Of a stretch of 64,000 bases of DNA, positions 52,396 through 61,573 are shown in pieces. Location: assembly GCA_902618695.1 (NCBI GenBank), contig CACNCB010000001.1:1-64000 (forward strand), in the 5' to 3' direction. Origin of the DNA: an uncultured Pelagibacteraceae bacterium (GTDB lineage Bacteria; Pseudomonadota; Alphaproteobacteria; Pelagibacterales; Pelagibacteraceae). Both the position numbers and the translations under genes were made by a program. The notes under the pieces are model-generated. The model saw only the letters and a program-made list of their open reading frames with translations. It had not been told where the DNA came from and did no database searches. Numbering within the stretch: the first letter of the stretch is position 1; every line of letters begins with the position of its first letter.

Positions 52396-53553
52396 ATGCA
52401 AAAAATTAATGAACTTCAATTAGCTAAAGAGCTAATTAGGTTTCCATCTGTTACAAAAACTGATGCTGGTGTTATTAAATTTTTAGAAAAAAAATTAAAA
52501 AAAATTGGCTTTAAAACTAAAATTCTCAATTTTAGAGATAAAAATAGTTATCCTGTAAAAAATCTTTACGCAAGACTTGGTACTTTAAGTCCAAATTTTT
52601 GTTATGCAGGTCATTTGGATGTAGTGCCACCTGGTAATTTGAATGATTGGATTGTTAATCCATTCAAACCTGCTGTTAAGAGAGGATACTTAATTGGCAG
52701 AGGCGCAAATGATATGAAAAGCTCAATAGCTGCATTTGTTACTGCGGTAAGTAATTTTGCTAAAATAAATAAAAAATTCGATGGGTCTATTAGCCTTTTA
52801 ATTACTGGGGACGAAGAAGGAATTGCAATTAATGGAACAAAAAAAGTTGTTGAGTATTTGAGAAAAAGAAAAGAAAAAATAGATTTTTGCTTAGTAGGAG
52901 AACCTACGAATCCAAATAAATTAGGAGAAATGATTAAAATTGGTCGTAGAGGTAGTATGACTGGTAAATTGACTGTCATTGGTATTCAAGGTCATGTGGC
53001 TTACCCTAACAGAGCTAACAATCCATCAACAGCTTTAGTCCAAATACTAAAAGAGTTAAAAGAAATTAAATTTGATAAAGGAACAAAAGATTTTCAACCT
53101 ACAAATTTAGAAATAACAAAAATTAACATTGATAATTCAGCTGATAATGTAATTCCAGGATTGGCTAGTGCTTCCTTTAATATAAGATTTAACAACAAAC
53201 ATACATCTTTCAAATTAAAGAGTAAGATTAACAAAATAATTAAAAAAATTTGTAATAAAAATAAATCAAAATTTAAAATTGAATATAGTGTTTCTGGTGA
53301 GGCCTTTTTAACTAAACCAAATAAAACTACATTTATGATTCAAAATACAATTAAAAAAATTACTAAAATTAAACCGAAATTATCTACGACTGGCGGTACT
53401 TCGGATGCTAGATTTATAAGAAAAATAGCTCCATGTTTAGAATTTGGGTTAGTGGGAAAAACAATGCATAAGGTAGGGGAATGTGTGTCCTTATCTGATT
53501 TAAAAAGATTAACTTTAATTTATAGCAAAATCTTAGATAACTATTTTAAGTGA
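52396..53553 (+). CDS. dapE: Succinyl-diaminopimelate desuccinylase
   Basis: An M20 zinc metallopeptidase that releases LL-diaminopimelate. The 385-residue protein has the ligands in YAGHLDVVPPG (His/Asp), GRGANDMKSS (Asp), and TGDEEG (the catalytic Glu pair), with GGTSDARF and the C-terminal His in KTMHKVGE. All M20 metal residues are present. It overlaps the GTG start of the HDAC-family gene by 4 bases. Confidence 0.95.
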   Translation: MQKINELQLAKELIRFPSVTKTDAGVIKFLEKKLKKIGFKTKILNFRDKNSYPVKNLYARLGTLSPNFCYAGHLDVVPPGNLNDWIVNPFKPAVKRGYLIGRGANDMKSSIAAFVTAVSNFAKINKKFDGSISLLITGDEEGIAINGTKKVVEYLRKRKEKIDFCLVGEPTNPNKLGEMIKIGRRGSMTGKLTVIGIQGHVAYPNRANNPSTALVQILKELKEIKFDKGTKDFQPTNLEITKINIDNSADNVIPGLASASFNIRFNNKHTSFKLKSKINKIIKKICNKNKSKFKIEYSVSGEAFLTKPNKTTFMIQNTIKKITKIKPKLSTTGGTSDARFIRKIAPCLEFGLVGKTMHKVGECVSLSDLKRLTLIYSKILDNYFK

Positions 53554-54479
53554 AAACTGGTTTAATTACATCAGACACATCTCAAAATCATGATACAGGT
53601 CCTGGGCATCCAGAACAAATAGCAAGAGTATCAGTCATAGTAGAAAATTTTAAAAAACTTAATTATAAAAATCTTATATGGAAGAAACCATCAAAAGTTT
53701 CAGATGATATTCTATTAACCACACATGAAACAAATTACTTAAATTTAGTAAAAAGTTCTTTCCCAAAAAAAGGTTTTTCTTCACTTGATGGTGACACAAT
53801 CATTTCACCTGGAAGCAAAGACGCAACTTTCGATGCAGTTGGATCAATAATTTCTGCAATTGATGGTGTGGAAAAAAAAGAATTTAGAAATGCATTCTGT
53901 AGTGTTCGACCTCCTGGACATCATAGTTCACAAAATAAAGCAGCTGGTTTTTGCATTTTAAATTCAGTGAGTATTGGTGCAAATTATTTATTGAAAAAAT
54001 ATAAATATAAGAAAGTTGCAATAATAGATTTTGATGTACATCACGGTAATGGAACACAGGATATTTTTTATGAAAATGAAAATGTTCTTTTTATATCGAC
54101 TCATCAATATCCCTATTACCCAGGGACTGGTTCAGAACAAGAAAGAGGTAAATTTAACAATATCTTTAATATACCTTTGCCAGCTGGCATAAGTTCAGAA
54201 GAATATTTAAACGTATTTGACCGTGTATTAAAAAAATTGGAAGAGTTTAGACCAGAGTTTGTATTGATTAGCGCTGGTTTTGACGCCCATAAAGATGACC
54301 CTCTCGCTCAATTTAATTTAAAAACAGAGGATTATTTTACTATTACCAAAAGAGTATTAGAGACTTCTAAAAAGTTTTGTAATGGAAAAGTTGTTTCAAT
54401 TTTAGAGGGTGGTTATGACCTAAATGCACTTCGAGACAGCACTAAAAGACACGTTGATGCTCTTTTAGAATTTAATTGA
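53550..54479 (+). CDS. Histone-deacetylase-family protein
   Basis: A 309-residue zinc deacetylase of the arginase/HDAC fold. It shows GPGHPEQIARV, RPPGHHSSQNKAAGF (catalytic His pair), DFDVHHGNGTQD (zinc Asp and His), STHQYPYYPGTG and SAGFDAHKDDPLA (zinc Asp). All catalytic residues are present. Bacterial members act on acetylpolyamines, acetoin-related acetyl-CoA synthetase or other acetyl-lysines; the substrate here is unknown. Starts at GTG 53550, overlapping dapE by 4 bases. A SET-domain gene follows. Confidence 0.9.
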   Translation: MKTGLITSDTSQNHDTGPGHPEQIARVSVIVENFKKLNYKNLIWKKPSKVSDDILLTTHETNYLNLVKSSFPKKGFSSLDGDTIISPGSKDATFDAVGSIISAIDGVEKKEFRNAFCSVRPPGHHSSQNKAAGFCILNSVSIGANYLLKKYKYKKVAIIDFDVHHGNGTQDIFYENENVLFISTHQYPYYPGTGSEQERGKFNNIFNIPLPAGISSEEYLNVFDRVLKKLEEFRPEFVLISAGFDAHKDDPLAQFNLKTEDYFTITKRVLETSKKFCNGKVVSILEGGYDLNALRDSTKRHVDALLEFN

Positions 54480-54512
54480 TAATTCTTAATAAAACTCTAA
54501 ATAAAAAATTTC

Positions 54513-55004
54513 ATGAAGTTATATAAAATAAAAAAATCAGGCATTGATAATAAAGGGAGAGGACTTTATGCAACTCGCGACATTAAAGAAGGAACTAAAA
54601 TAATTGACTATGTTGGAAAACTTATAACAAAAAAACAAACACAAGACTCTGATAAGTACGATAATAGTAAACCGATATATTTATTTACAATTAATAAAAG
54701 ATACGACCTAGATGGAGATTTTTCATGGAATACCGCGGGTTTAATTAATCATTCTTGTGATAATAATTGTGATTACGATGGAAAGGGATTGAAAGTTTGG
54801 GTCAAAGCAATCAAAGATATTAAAAAAGGCGAGGAGTTTACCTGTGATTATGGATTTGGTTATGATGAAAACTACAAACAATTTCCTTGTAAATGTAAAT
54901 CAAAAAACTGTTGTGGGTATATTGTAAGAGCTGAGTCTAGATGGCGAATAAATAAAAAGTTTGCTATGAGCAATAAAAATCAATTAATAAAGAACTCTAA
55001 ATAA
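54513..55004 (+). CDS. SET-domain protein-lysine methyltransferase
   Basis: A 163-residue compact SET protein. SAM- and lysine-site motifs are GRGLYATRDIKEGTKI, GLINHSCDNNC (NHSC) and GEEFTCDYGFGYDE, and a post-SET-like cysteine cluster follows (CKCKSKNCCG). This set is complete, so activity is expected, on an unknown protein. Its 3' end overlaps the convergent truA by 21 bases. It lies 33 bases after the HDAC-family gene on the same strand. Confidence 0.9.
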   Translation: MKLYKIKKSGIDNKGRGLYATRDIKEGTKIIDYVGKLITKKQTQDSDKYDNSKPIYLFTINKRYDLDGDFSWNTAGLINHSCDNNCDYDGKGLKVWVKAIKDIKKGEEFTCDYGFGYDENYKQFPCKCKSKNCCGYIVRAESRWRINKKFAMSNKNQLIKNSK

Positions 55005-55724
55005 AAATAAACCACTTGGTGGTGCTGGAGGAGCACAAAGTGTTCTTTTTTTTGACTTAAATCTCTTTTCAAAAGTTTTCAAATCCCATTTAGTTTCTCC
55101 CAAGTATTTTAAACAACCAACCATAGATCTAACCTGATGTTGTAAAAATGATTGAGAACTAAATTGAAATTCAATTTTATTTTTTGAAGATTTAATTTTA
55201 ATTGATTTAATAGTTTTAATTGGACTTTTAGCATGACAGCTTGAAGATCTAAAAGTTGAATAATCATTAGTTCCTAATAACTTTTTTGCACCCTTTTTCA
55301 TTAAGTCTAAATTTAAAGGCCTACGAACATGCCATGCTCTATTTTTTTCAATTATTGGTTGGCTTATTTGATTAAAAATAAAGTATTTATAAATTCTTTG
55401 TTTTGCTGAAAATCTAGCATGAAAATTATTGTTTCTTTTTTTGATATTTTTAATTGCAATATCTTTTAAATTTAAAAAATGATTTATGGATTTTAAAAAT
55501 TTAATTTTATCAGTTATTTTATTTTTGCAATCAAAGTGTGCGGATTGCTCAAACGCATGAACCCCTGCATCTGTTCTTCCTTGACCATGTAAAATAATTT
55601 TTTCTTTTAATAATTTTGATAATTTTTCTTGAATTAATCCTTGAATTGTTGGGCCCTTTTTTTGAATTTGCCATCCTCTAAAATTTGTCCCTACATACTC
55701 AATAAGTATTTGGTATCTATTCAT
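54984..55724 (-). CDS. truA: tRNA pseudouridine(38-40) synthase
   Basis: Modifies uridines 38-40 in the tRNA anticodon stem. The 246-residue protein has the catalytic Asp52 in GQGRTDAGVHA, with FRGWQIQ near the N-terminus and RSMVGCLKYLGE near the end. Length is normal. One base overlap with fmt (TAATG), in the def-fmt-truA order. Confidence 0.95.
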   Translation of the reverse strand: MNRYQILIEYVGTNFRGWQIQKKGPTIQGLIQEKLSKLLKEKIILHGQGRTDAGVHAFEQSAHFDCKNKITDKIKFLKSINHFLNLKDIAIKNIKKRNNNFHARFSAKQRIYKYFIFNQISQPIIEKNRAWHVRRPLNLDLMKKGAKKLLGTNDYSTFRSSSCHAKSPIKTIKSIKIKSSKNKIEFQFSSQSFLQHQVRSMVGCLKYLGETKWDLKTFEKRFKSKKRTLCAPPAPPSGLFLFRVLY

Positions 55725-56647
55725 TATAAAAATGAACCCTTTTTAATTTGTGTTCCTAAAACAAATTCTCCAATACTTTGAGGTTTTTTTCCTTGTCTTT
55801 GTATTTCTTTAATTTTTATTGATTTTTTATCTCCACATGAAATTTCTAAATGGTCAGATAAAACCTCACCTGGTTTTCCTTGTGCTTGTCCAATTTCTGC
55901 TTTTAATATTTTATATCTCTCACCGTTAAACATGAAATAAGCTCCTGGAACCGGATAAAGTCCATTTATTTTACCAATTATAATTTTAGCATCTTCTTTC
56001 CAATTAATCTGCCCCTCTAATTTTTCAATTTTTGATGCGTATGTAGCTGATGAGTGATTTTGTTCTATAAAGTTTGCTTTATCCTCATATATATCATCAA
56101 TATTATCTAAAATTTTCTCTGCAGCCAAACTTGATAGCTTTTCATTAATATCTTCAGCATTTAAATTATTTTCTATATTAATTTTATAAACATTACATAC
56201 AGGTCCTGTGTCTAGTTCCTCCCCTATTTTCATAATACTAATTCCTGTCTCTTTATCTAAATTCATAATTGATCTTTGAATAGGAGCAGCCCCTCTCCAT
56301 TTTGGAAGAATGGATGCATGTATATTAATAAATCCTTTTTTAGTTAAATTTAAATATGACTTTGGTATAATTTGACCATAAGCAACAACTATTGCCAAAT
56401 CTGCTTCTAAAGATTTAAAATATTCTAATTCCTCTAAATTTTCTTTTAATGAATTTGGTGTTCTAAATTCTATATTTAAAGTCTCTGAAATTAATTGAAT
56501 TGGTGACTTGTTAATTTTTTGACCTCTTTTAGATTTTTGAGGTGGTTGTGTATAAACACAAGAAATAGGATATCCATTTTGATAAAGTGATTTTAAAATT
56601 GGAACAGCGAACATGGGAGTACCCATAAAAACTATTTTTTTTAGCAT
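55724..56647 (-). CDS. fmt: Methionyl-tRNA formyltransferase
   Basis: Formylates initiator Met-tRNA. The 307-residue protein begins MLKKIVFMGTPMFAVPIL, has the catalytic HASILPKWRGAAPIQRSI region and the C-terminal OB-like domain with FMFNGERYKILKA-type sequence. It lies 2 bases after def on the same strand; def-fmt-truA is a standard operon. Confidence 0.96.
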   Translation of the reverse strand: MLKKIVFMGTPMFAVPILKSLYQNGYPISCVYTQPPQKSKRGQKINKSPIQLISETLNIEFRTPNSLKENLEELEYFKSLEADLAIVVAYGQIIPKSYLNLTKKGFINIHASILPKWRGAAPIQRSIMNLDKETGISIMKIGEELDTGPVCNVYKINIENNLNAEDINEKLSSLAAEKILDNIDDIYEDKANFIEQNHSSATYASKIEKLEGQINWKEDAKIIIGKINGLYPVPGAYFMFNGERYKILKAEIGQAQGKPGEVLSDHLEISCGDKKSIKIKEIQRQGKKPQSIGEFVLGTQIKKGSFL

Positions 56648-56649
56648 GT

Positions 56650-57168
56650 TTAAAGAACTGCTGCTGTAGATTTTTTCTTAGATAATTTTTTAATTATCAT
56701 TGACCTTTTTAATTTTGAAAGATAATCAATAAATAGAATTCCCTCTAAATGGTCCATTTCATGCTGAATACATGTTGCAAGAAGACCATCGGCTTTTAGC
56801 AATTTCTTTTCTCCATCATAATCAAGATATTCTACTTCACACTTACTAGGTCTATCTATTTCTGCAAACTGATTTGGTACAGAAAGACATCCTTCCTCAT
56901 AGGTTACTTTTTCAGGATCTTTATTTTTAATAACTGGATTTACGAAATATCTTGGCTCTTTTTTATTCTCATCTTTACTTATATCCATAACAATAATTCT
57001 CTTTGGTACACCAACTTGTATCGCTGCTAGACCAATTCCATTTGCGTCATACATTGTTTCAAGCATATCATCCATCAATTTTTGTTCTTCTTTACCAACA
57101 CTATTGACTGGTTTAGATATTTGCCTAAGTAATTTATTAGGTTCTGTTATTATAGTTCTGATAGCCAT
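56650..57168 (-). CDS. def: Peptide deformylase
   Basis: Removes the N-formyl group from nascent proteins. The 172-residue metalloenzyme has the three motifs GIGLAAIQVG (45-54), EGCLSVP (Cys94) and QHEMDHLEG (His136, Glu137, His140). The last residues form a basic lysine tail, as in other type I enzymes. It is first of def-fmt-truA. Confidence 0.96.
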   Translation of the reverse strand: MAIRTIITEPNKLLRQISKPVNSVGKEEQKLMDDMLETMYDANGIGLAAIQVGVPKRIIVMDISKDENKKEPRYFVNPVIKNKDPEKVTYEEGCLSVPNQFAEIDRPSKCEVEYLDYDGEKKLLKADGLLATCIQHEMDHLEGILFIDYLSKLKRSMIIKKLSKKKSTAAVL

Positions 57169-57189
57169 AACTTGATTTTAGTATAATTT

Positions 57190-58953
57190 TTATACTTTTA
57201 AAGGAAGAACTTTTAATAATAGTTTATTTCTAATTAAATCAACATTTAATTGATTTAAAGTATTGATTATAAAATAAACTGTATCTTCATCAATATTTTC
57301 AATTTTGTCAGGTCCAATTACCTCAATTATTCTCAACAATGCAGCACCAATCTCATTATTGTCTATCATTGTTTGGATATCTGTAGGCATTTCTGATTGC
57401 TTGACCTCGTATAGACCATCATATTTTTTTGAAATTTTAACTCCATCAGATTTAAGCGCCTCTAGAAAAATTATATCTTTTTTTGATAAAAAATATTTTT
57501 TATCTTTTTTAATTTTCTTTAAAAATTTATCTAGATCCTCTTCAATTTTAGATTTTGCGTAATCTCCATTAAAATAATTTATAAGTTTTGATTGATGTAA
57601 AATTTTACTATTATATTTAATCTTTTTATCTGCAGTCTCTTTCTTGTTTAGATTACTATTATAAAATGTTGTAAAATTTGAAGGCACATCTTCAACTTTA
57701 ATTTCACTTAAAAATTTTTTTAATTCCAAATCAAAGGCATCACCTATTTCATCAGATATAAATAGATCCTTCAATATCTTAATAAATTCTAATTTAATTT
57801 TTGGTTCCTCTGTTAAAAGAATTCTTTGATATAAAAGAGCACGTCCCTCGATTGAAGATAGAGATTTATATGCTTCTTTTGCATTTAAAAATTGGTTAAT
57901 ATTAAATTGAAATTTTTTATAAAATTCGAATAACTCTTGCTCAGAATAATTTTTATCATTTACAGCTTTTTCTATTGTAGAAATTTTTTCTACATCAGTG
58001 ATTTCTATATCTTGAATTTTAAATAACAAATTAGCAGCTGAAAGATATTTCCAAATTATTTTAGGTGTATCTTCTCTCGGTTCATAAGAGAATTCAGGAT
58101 TAGTTCTGTGTGCTAAATGAAAATCTAAAATTGATTTTATTGATATTTCTTTATCTGCTTCATCTATATATCCAAATAAATAATTTATTTTATTTTCATA
58201 ATATTTATCTTCAAAACCTAACTCTTTTTTTAAATCCAAGATTAGTTGTGCCTCTTCATTTTTTCCATAATTGATTAAACAATATAAATTAAATTTAGAT
58301 AAATATTCATCTTGGAGAGGTTCTATATTTTTAGAAAAAATCTCACACGATTTTTTTACATTTGATTCTGATAAATAACTATCAACTAAATATCTTGCTA
58401 AATTTGGATGCAAATTTATTATTTGATTTTTAATTAAATATTCTTCAATTAATTCTAAGTTTGAATCTTTTATTAACCAATCAGATTTAAAGCTCATAAA
58501 TTCCTGCTCTGTAATGTTTTGAGTTGGGGAATAAGCATTGGTTAATAAAGATATGTGCATTATATCAGACGCATCTTCTGAAAGATTAAACTTACTAATG
58601 TTCTGAAATAAATTTTTTAATTTGGTTCCATCAGAATTTGACCACATATCCATACTAAGACCGTATTCGCTAGGATCATATAACCCAACAATTTTAATTT
58701 CTTTTGATGGGAATTCTTTATCAAGTTTAATTGTATCTGTTTGTTTATTTGTTTGTAGTTCGTATACACGGTTCTGAATAGTGCCACCAGAATTTTCACT
58801 TGAAATATTTATTTCTGAAATAACTTGATTCTCTTTTTTTTTTATATTCCAAATATCAATAGGTTTTTCTTCTGCAAGCACAGGCGAAAAAAAAATAAGA
58901 CAAACTAATTTAATTGAAAGAATTTTCCTATTTAACAATTTTGAAATTTTCAT
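57190..58953 (-). CDS. Large secreted protein of unknown function
   Basis: 587 residues from the ATG at 58953. It begins with a signal peptide (basic MKISKLLNRK, hydrophobic core, likely cut after VLA at about 27), so it should be in the periplasm. The rest is acidic, helix-rich and repetitive in a loose way (E/D/K/L-rich), without recognisable domain, lipobox, LPXTG or repeat unit. A start 15 codons upstream would sit before the signal peptide and overlap the 60-residue frame more. It may be co-transcribed with the upstream membrane protein (26-base overlap). I do not recognise the family. Confidence 0.75.
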   Translation of the reverse strand: MKISKLLNRKILSIKLVCLIFFSPVLAEEKPIDIWNIKKKENQVISEINISSENSGGTIQNRVYELQTNKQTDTIKLDKEFPSKEIKIVGLYDPSEYGLSMDMWSNSDGTKLKNLFQNISKFNLSEDASDIMHISLLTNAYSPTQNITEQEFMSFKSDWLIKDSNLELIEEYLIKNQIINLHPNLARYLVDSYLSESNVKKSCEIFSKNIEPLQDEYLSKFNLYCLINYGKNEEAQLILDLKKELGFEDKYYENKINYLFGYIDEADKEISIKSILDFHLAHRTNPEFSYEPREDTPKIIWKYLSAANLLFKIQDIEITDVEKISTIEKAVNDKNYSEQELFEFYKKFQFNINQFLNAKEAYKSLSSIEGRALLYQRILLTEEPKIKLEFIKILKDLFISDEIGDAFDLELKKFLSEIKVEDVPSNFTTFYNSNLNKKETADKKIKYNSKILHQSKLINYFNGDYAKSKIEEDLDKFLKKIKKDKKYFLSKKDIIFLEALKSDGVKISKKYDGLYEVKQSEMPTDIQTMIDNNEIGAALLRIIEVIGPDKIENIDEDTVYFIINTLNQLNVDLIRNKLLLKVLPLKV

Positions 58954-59110
58954 TTGGAATAATTTTCTCAATTTCTTTTTTAGGTGCAGGAAAATCAATT
59001 GTACTTAGAAAAAAAATAATACCTAAAATAACCCCTAATCCAATTATAGATTTAATTACAAGTCCTATGATACTTGCTTTGCCTGAACTTGTATTTTTAA
59101 TGAATTGCAT
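58928..59110 (-). CDS. Small single-span membrane protein, 60 residues
   Basis: MQFIKNTSSGKASIIGLV starts it, followed by one transmembrane segment (about 13-35) and a charged tail ending FKIVK. It overlaps the 5' end of the large secreted-protein gene by 26 bases on the same strand, suggesting coupling. No family recognised. It diverges from aroK across 57 bases. Confidence 0.5.
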   Translation of the reverse strand: MQFIKNTSSGKASIIGLVIKSIIGLGVILGIIFFLSTIDFPAPKKEIEKIIPNENFKIVK

Positions 59111-59167
59111 ATACTTTTAGATAATTTCAAATTAAGACATATTTATGTTTTTTCAATAAAGAAACTT

Positions 59168-59680
59168 ATGAAATCAAAAGAAAATCTAGTTTTTTTGGGG
59201 ATGATGGGTTCTGGTAAGAGCTCTATTGGAACCTTGGTAGCTAAGAAATTAAAATTAAATTTTGTAGATATCGATATAGAAATTGAAAAAAATTTAAACC
59301 TTACAATAAAAAAAATCTTTGAAGTTAAGGGTGAGAATTATTTTAGAAAAATTGAGGAACAGACAAGTTTAAAAAAACTTAAATTAAACTCTACTGTGAT
59401 TTCACTTGGTGGGGGAGCTTTTACAAATAATAATATTAGGAAAGAAATTTTAAAAAATCATTTATCTTTTTGGCTAAATTGGGATGAAAAAACATTGTTA
59501 AATAGAATTAAAAACAGTAAAAAAAGACCTTTAGCATTCAATGCAACAGATGCTCAGTTAATTGATTTGATTAAGAAACGGTCTAACATTTATTCTAAAG
59601 CTTTATATGAGATAAAGTGTGATAATCTTACTAAAAGTGAAATAGTAAATAAAATTGTAAAAATTTATGAAACAAGCTAA
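59168..59680 (+). CDS. aroK: Shikimate kinase
   Basis: Phosphorylates shikimate at O3. The 170-residue P-loop kinase has Walker A GMMGSGKSS (11-19), the shikimate-binding FVDIDIEIEK and GGGAFTNN segments, and the lid RPLAF. I chose the ATG at 59168; an earlier in-frame ATG (59105) adds a segment not in the family. It overlaps aroB by 14 bases; aroK-aroB is the usual pair. Confidence 0.94.
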   Translation: MKSKENLVFLGMMGSGKSSIGTLVAKKLKLNFVDIDIEIEKNLNLTIKKIFEVKGENYFRKIEEQTSLKKLKLNSTVISLGGGAFTNNNIRKEILKNHLSFWLNWDEKTLLNRIKNSKKRPLAFNATDAQLIDLIKKRSNIYSKALYEIKCDNLTKSEIVNKIVKIYETS

Positions 59681-60773
59681 ATTGAACATAGTAACTAAAA
59701 CTGAAAAATATCCAATAATTATTGGATCAAATTTAACCTCGAGTGTATCAAAAATTTTTAAATCAAATTTAATTGATTTTGATAAATGTTTAATTGTCGT
59801 TGATAAAAATGTTCCAAAAAAGTTCATCTCAAACATTAAAAGGTCTTTAAAAAATAAAAATATTTATATGTTATTTTTTAATGCCAGTGAAAAAAATAAA
59901 AATATTAATAGCGTTAATAAAATTCTAGAAATTTTGTTAAATAAAAACTTTACAAGAAATGATGTTTTGATTTCTTTAGGAGGAGGAATTACAGGTGATG
60001 TAAGTGGTTTTGCAGCTAATCTTTTCAAAAGAGGTCTTAAGTTTGCAAATATTCCAACAACTCTTTTAGCCCAAGTTGATTCGTCAATAGGTGGAAAAAC
60101 TGGAGTTAATTCTAAGTATGGTAAAAATTTAATAGGAAGTTTTTATCAACCATCATTGGTTCTCTCGGATATTCAATTCCTTAAATCTTTATCAAAAAGA
60201 GAGATCATTTGTGGATATGGAGAAATATTGAAGCATTCATTAATTGACAATAAAAATTTTTTTAATTTCTTAAATAAAAATCTTAAAAAAATATTAAATC
60301 TTTCATCTCCATTTATTGAAAAAGCAATTTATGAAAGTTGTAAAATTAAAAAAAAAATAGTTGAAAAAGATGAAAGAGAAATAGCATTAAGAAAAGTATT
60401 AAATTTTGGTCATACATTTGCCCATGCTTATGAGGCAGGCTTAGGTTACAGTCATAAACTAAATCATGGTGAAGCAGTGATACTTGGAATGAAAACAGCA
60501 CTGAGTTTTAGTTTTAAGGAAAACATGCTTAATAAAAGTGAATATAATTTAATTATAAATCATATTGATAATTCTGGTCTACCTTCTTCTATAAAAAAAT
60601 ATTTTTCTATCAGAGATTTAAATAAGATTTTATCTTTTATGATCAAAGATAAAAAAAATAATTCTGAAAAAATTAACTTAGTTTTGTTAAAAAAAATTGG
60701 TAAGCCAATTTTCAATAAACAATACTCCAAAAAAAAGTTAAGTTTATTTCTGAAAAAATTTTTAACTGATTAA
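59667..60773 (+). CDS. aroB: 3-dehydroquinate synthase
   Basis: Second step of the shikimate pathway. The 368-residue protein has the NAD/metal motifs SLGGGITGDVSGFAA, PTTLLAQVDSSIGGKTGVN, and zinc ligands in LNFGHTFAHAYEA and HGEAVILGMK. All expected ligands are present. It ends overlapping the convergent bolA by 12 bases. Confidence 0.96.
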   Translation: MKQAKLNIVTKTEKYPIIIGSNLTSSVSKIFKSNLIDFDKCLIVVDKNVPKKFISNIKRSLKNKNIYMLFFNASEKNKNINSVNKILEILLNKNFTRNDVLISLGGGITGDVSGFAANLFKRGLKFANIPTTLLAQVDSSIGGKTGVNSKYGKNLIGSFYQPSLVLSDIQFLKSLSKREIICGYGEILKHSLIDNKNFFNFLNKNLKKILNLSSPFIEKAIYESCKIKKKIVEKDEREIALRKVLNFGHTFAHAYEAGLGYSHKLNHGEAVILGMKTALSFSFKENMLNKSEYNLIINHIDNSGLPSSIKKYFSIRDLNKILSFMIKDKKNNSEKINLVLLKKIGKPIFNKQYSKKKLSLFLKKFLTD

Positions 60774-61022
60774 AATTTGGATTGAGTGAATAAATTCTTT
60801 TAATTCTTGATCTAAAATCTTATAAATTTTTTTATTGCTTTCAATTTTATTCATTTTTTTTAGTTCTTTAGAAACGATAATTAATTTTAAATGATATTTT
60901 CCGTCTTGATTTCCTTTATGATTTTTATGAAGAAAAGATTTGTCTTCAATATTTATACTTTCAATATTTATTTGATTTAATAATTTATTTTTTACAATTG
61001 TAATTAACTCATTTATATCCAT
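60762..61022 (-). CDS. BolA-family protein
   Basis: An 86-residue protein of the BolA fold (helix-turn-helix-like alpha/beta), with HLKLIIVSKEL and the C-terminal HSIQI segment carrying the conserved His that with glutaredoxin can hold an iron-sulfur cluster. Placed beside the J-domain protein and cobS as in other alphaproteobacteria. Diverges from the J-domain gene across 17 bases. Confidence 0.88.
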   Translation of the reverse strand: MDINELITIVKNKLLNQINIESINIEDKSFLHKNHKGNQDGKYHLKLIIVSKELKKMNKIESNKKIYKILDQELKEFIHSIQILIS

Positions 61023-61039
61023 ATATGTTATTATATATC

Positions 61040-61573
61040 ATGAAAAATATTTGTGACTGGAATAATTGTAATGAAATAGGTGAATATAAGGCACCAGTTG
61101 AAAAAGATAATAGCAGAAAATTTAGAATGCTTTGTCTTGAGCATGTAAAAGAATTTAATAAAAATTGGAACTATTTTTCAGGAATGAATGATGACCAAGT
61201 AATGGATTTTTTAAAATCTGACATGACTTGGCACAAACCTACGCAAAGCTTTAGCTCTTCAGATAATTTTTTCAAAGTGTTATGGAATACAACTTTGAGA
61301 GATGAGCTAGATAAAGAAAAAATAAATGGAGATTATAATCATATGCGTCAATTTAAATTTGATCATAAAGATATAAAAGCTTTTGGAATATTGGGGGTTT
61401 CTGTGGGTTTAAAGTGGAAGAAAATACAAGATAAATTCAAATTACTTGTGAAAAAATTTCACCCTGATATGAATTCTGGAAATAAAAAATACGAGGAAAA
61501 ACTTAAACTTATAACGTTGGCTTACACTCAATTAAAAAATACCTATAGAGAAAAAATTGACACCAAATCTTAA
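61040..61573 (+). CDS. DnaJ-type J-domain protein
   Basis: A 177-residue protein. The C-terminus is a J domain with HPD in [10 protein letters not shown] and ALT-type helix [10 protein letters not shown]; the N-terminus has a cysteine pair CDWNNC. It would stimulate an Hsp70. The start at 61040 (MKNICDWNN) is preferred to 61025. It overlaps cobS by 17 bases; J-domain protein plus cobS/cobT is a conserved alphaproteobacterial cluster. Confidence 0.85.
   Translation: MKNICDWNNCNEIGEYKAPVEKDNSRKFRMLCLEHVKEFNKNWNYFSGMNDDQVMDFLKSDMTWHKPTQSFSSSDNFFKVLWNTTLRDELDKEKINGDYNHMRQFKFDHKDIKAFGILGVSVGLKWKKIQDKFKLLVKKFHPDMNSGNKKYEEKLKLITLAYTQLKNTYREKIDTKS

Noticed and set aside
58914-59120. Plus-strand frame opposite the start of the secreted-protein gene
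   Set aside because: It lies wholly opposite the 60-residue minus-strand frame and the signal-peptide region, and shows no family or start signal.
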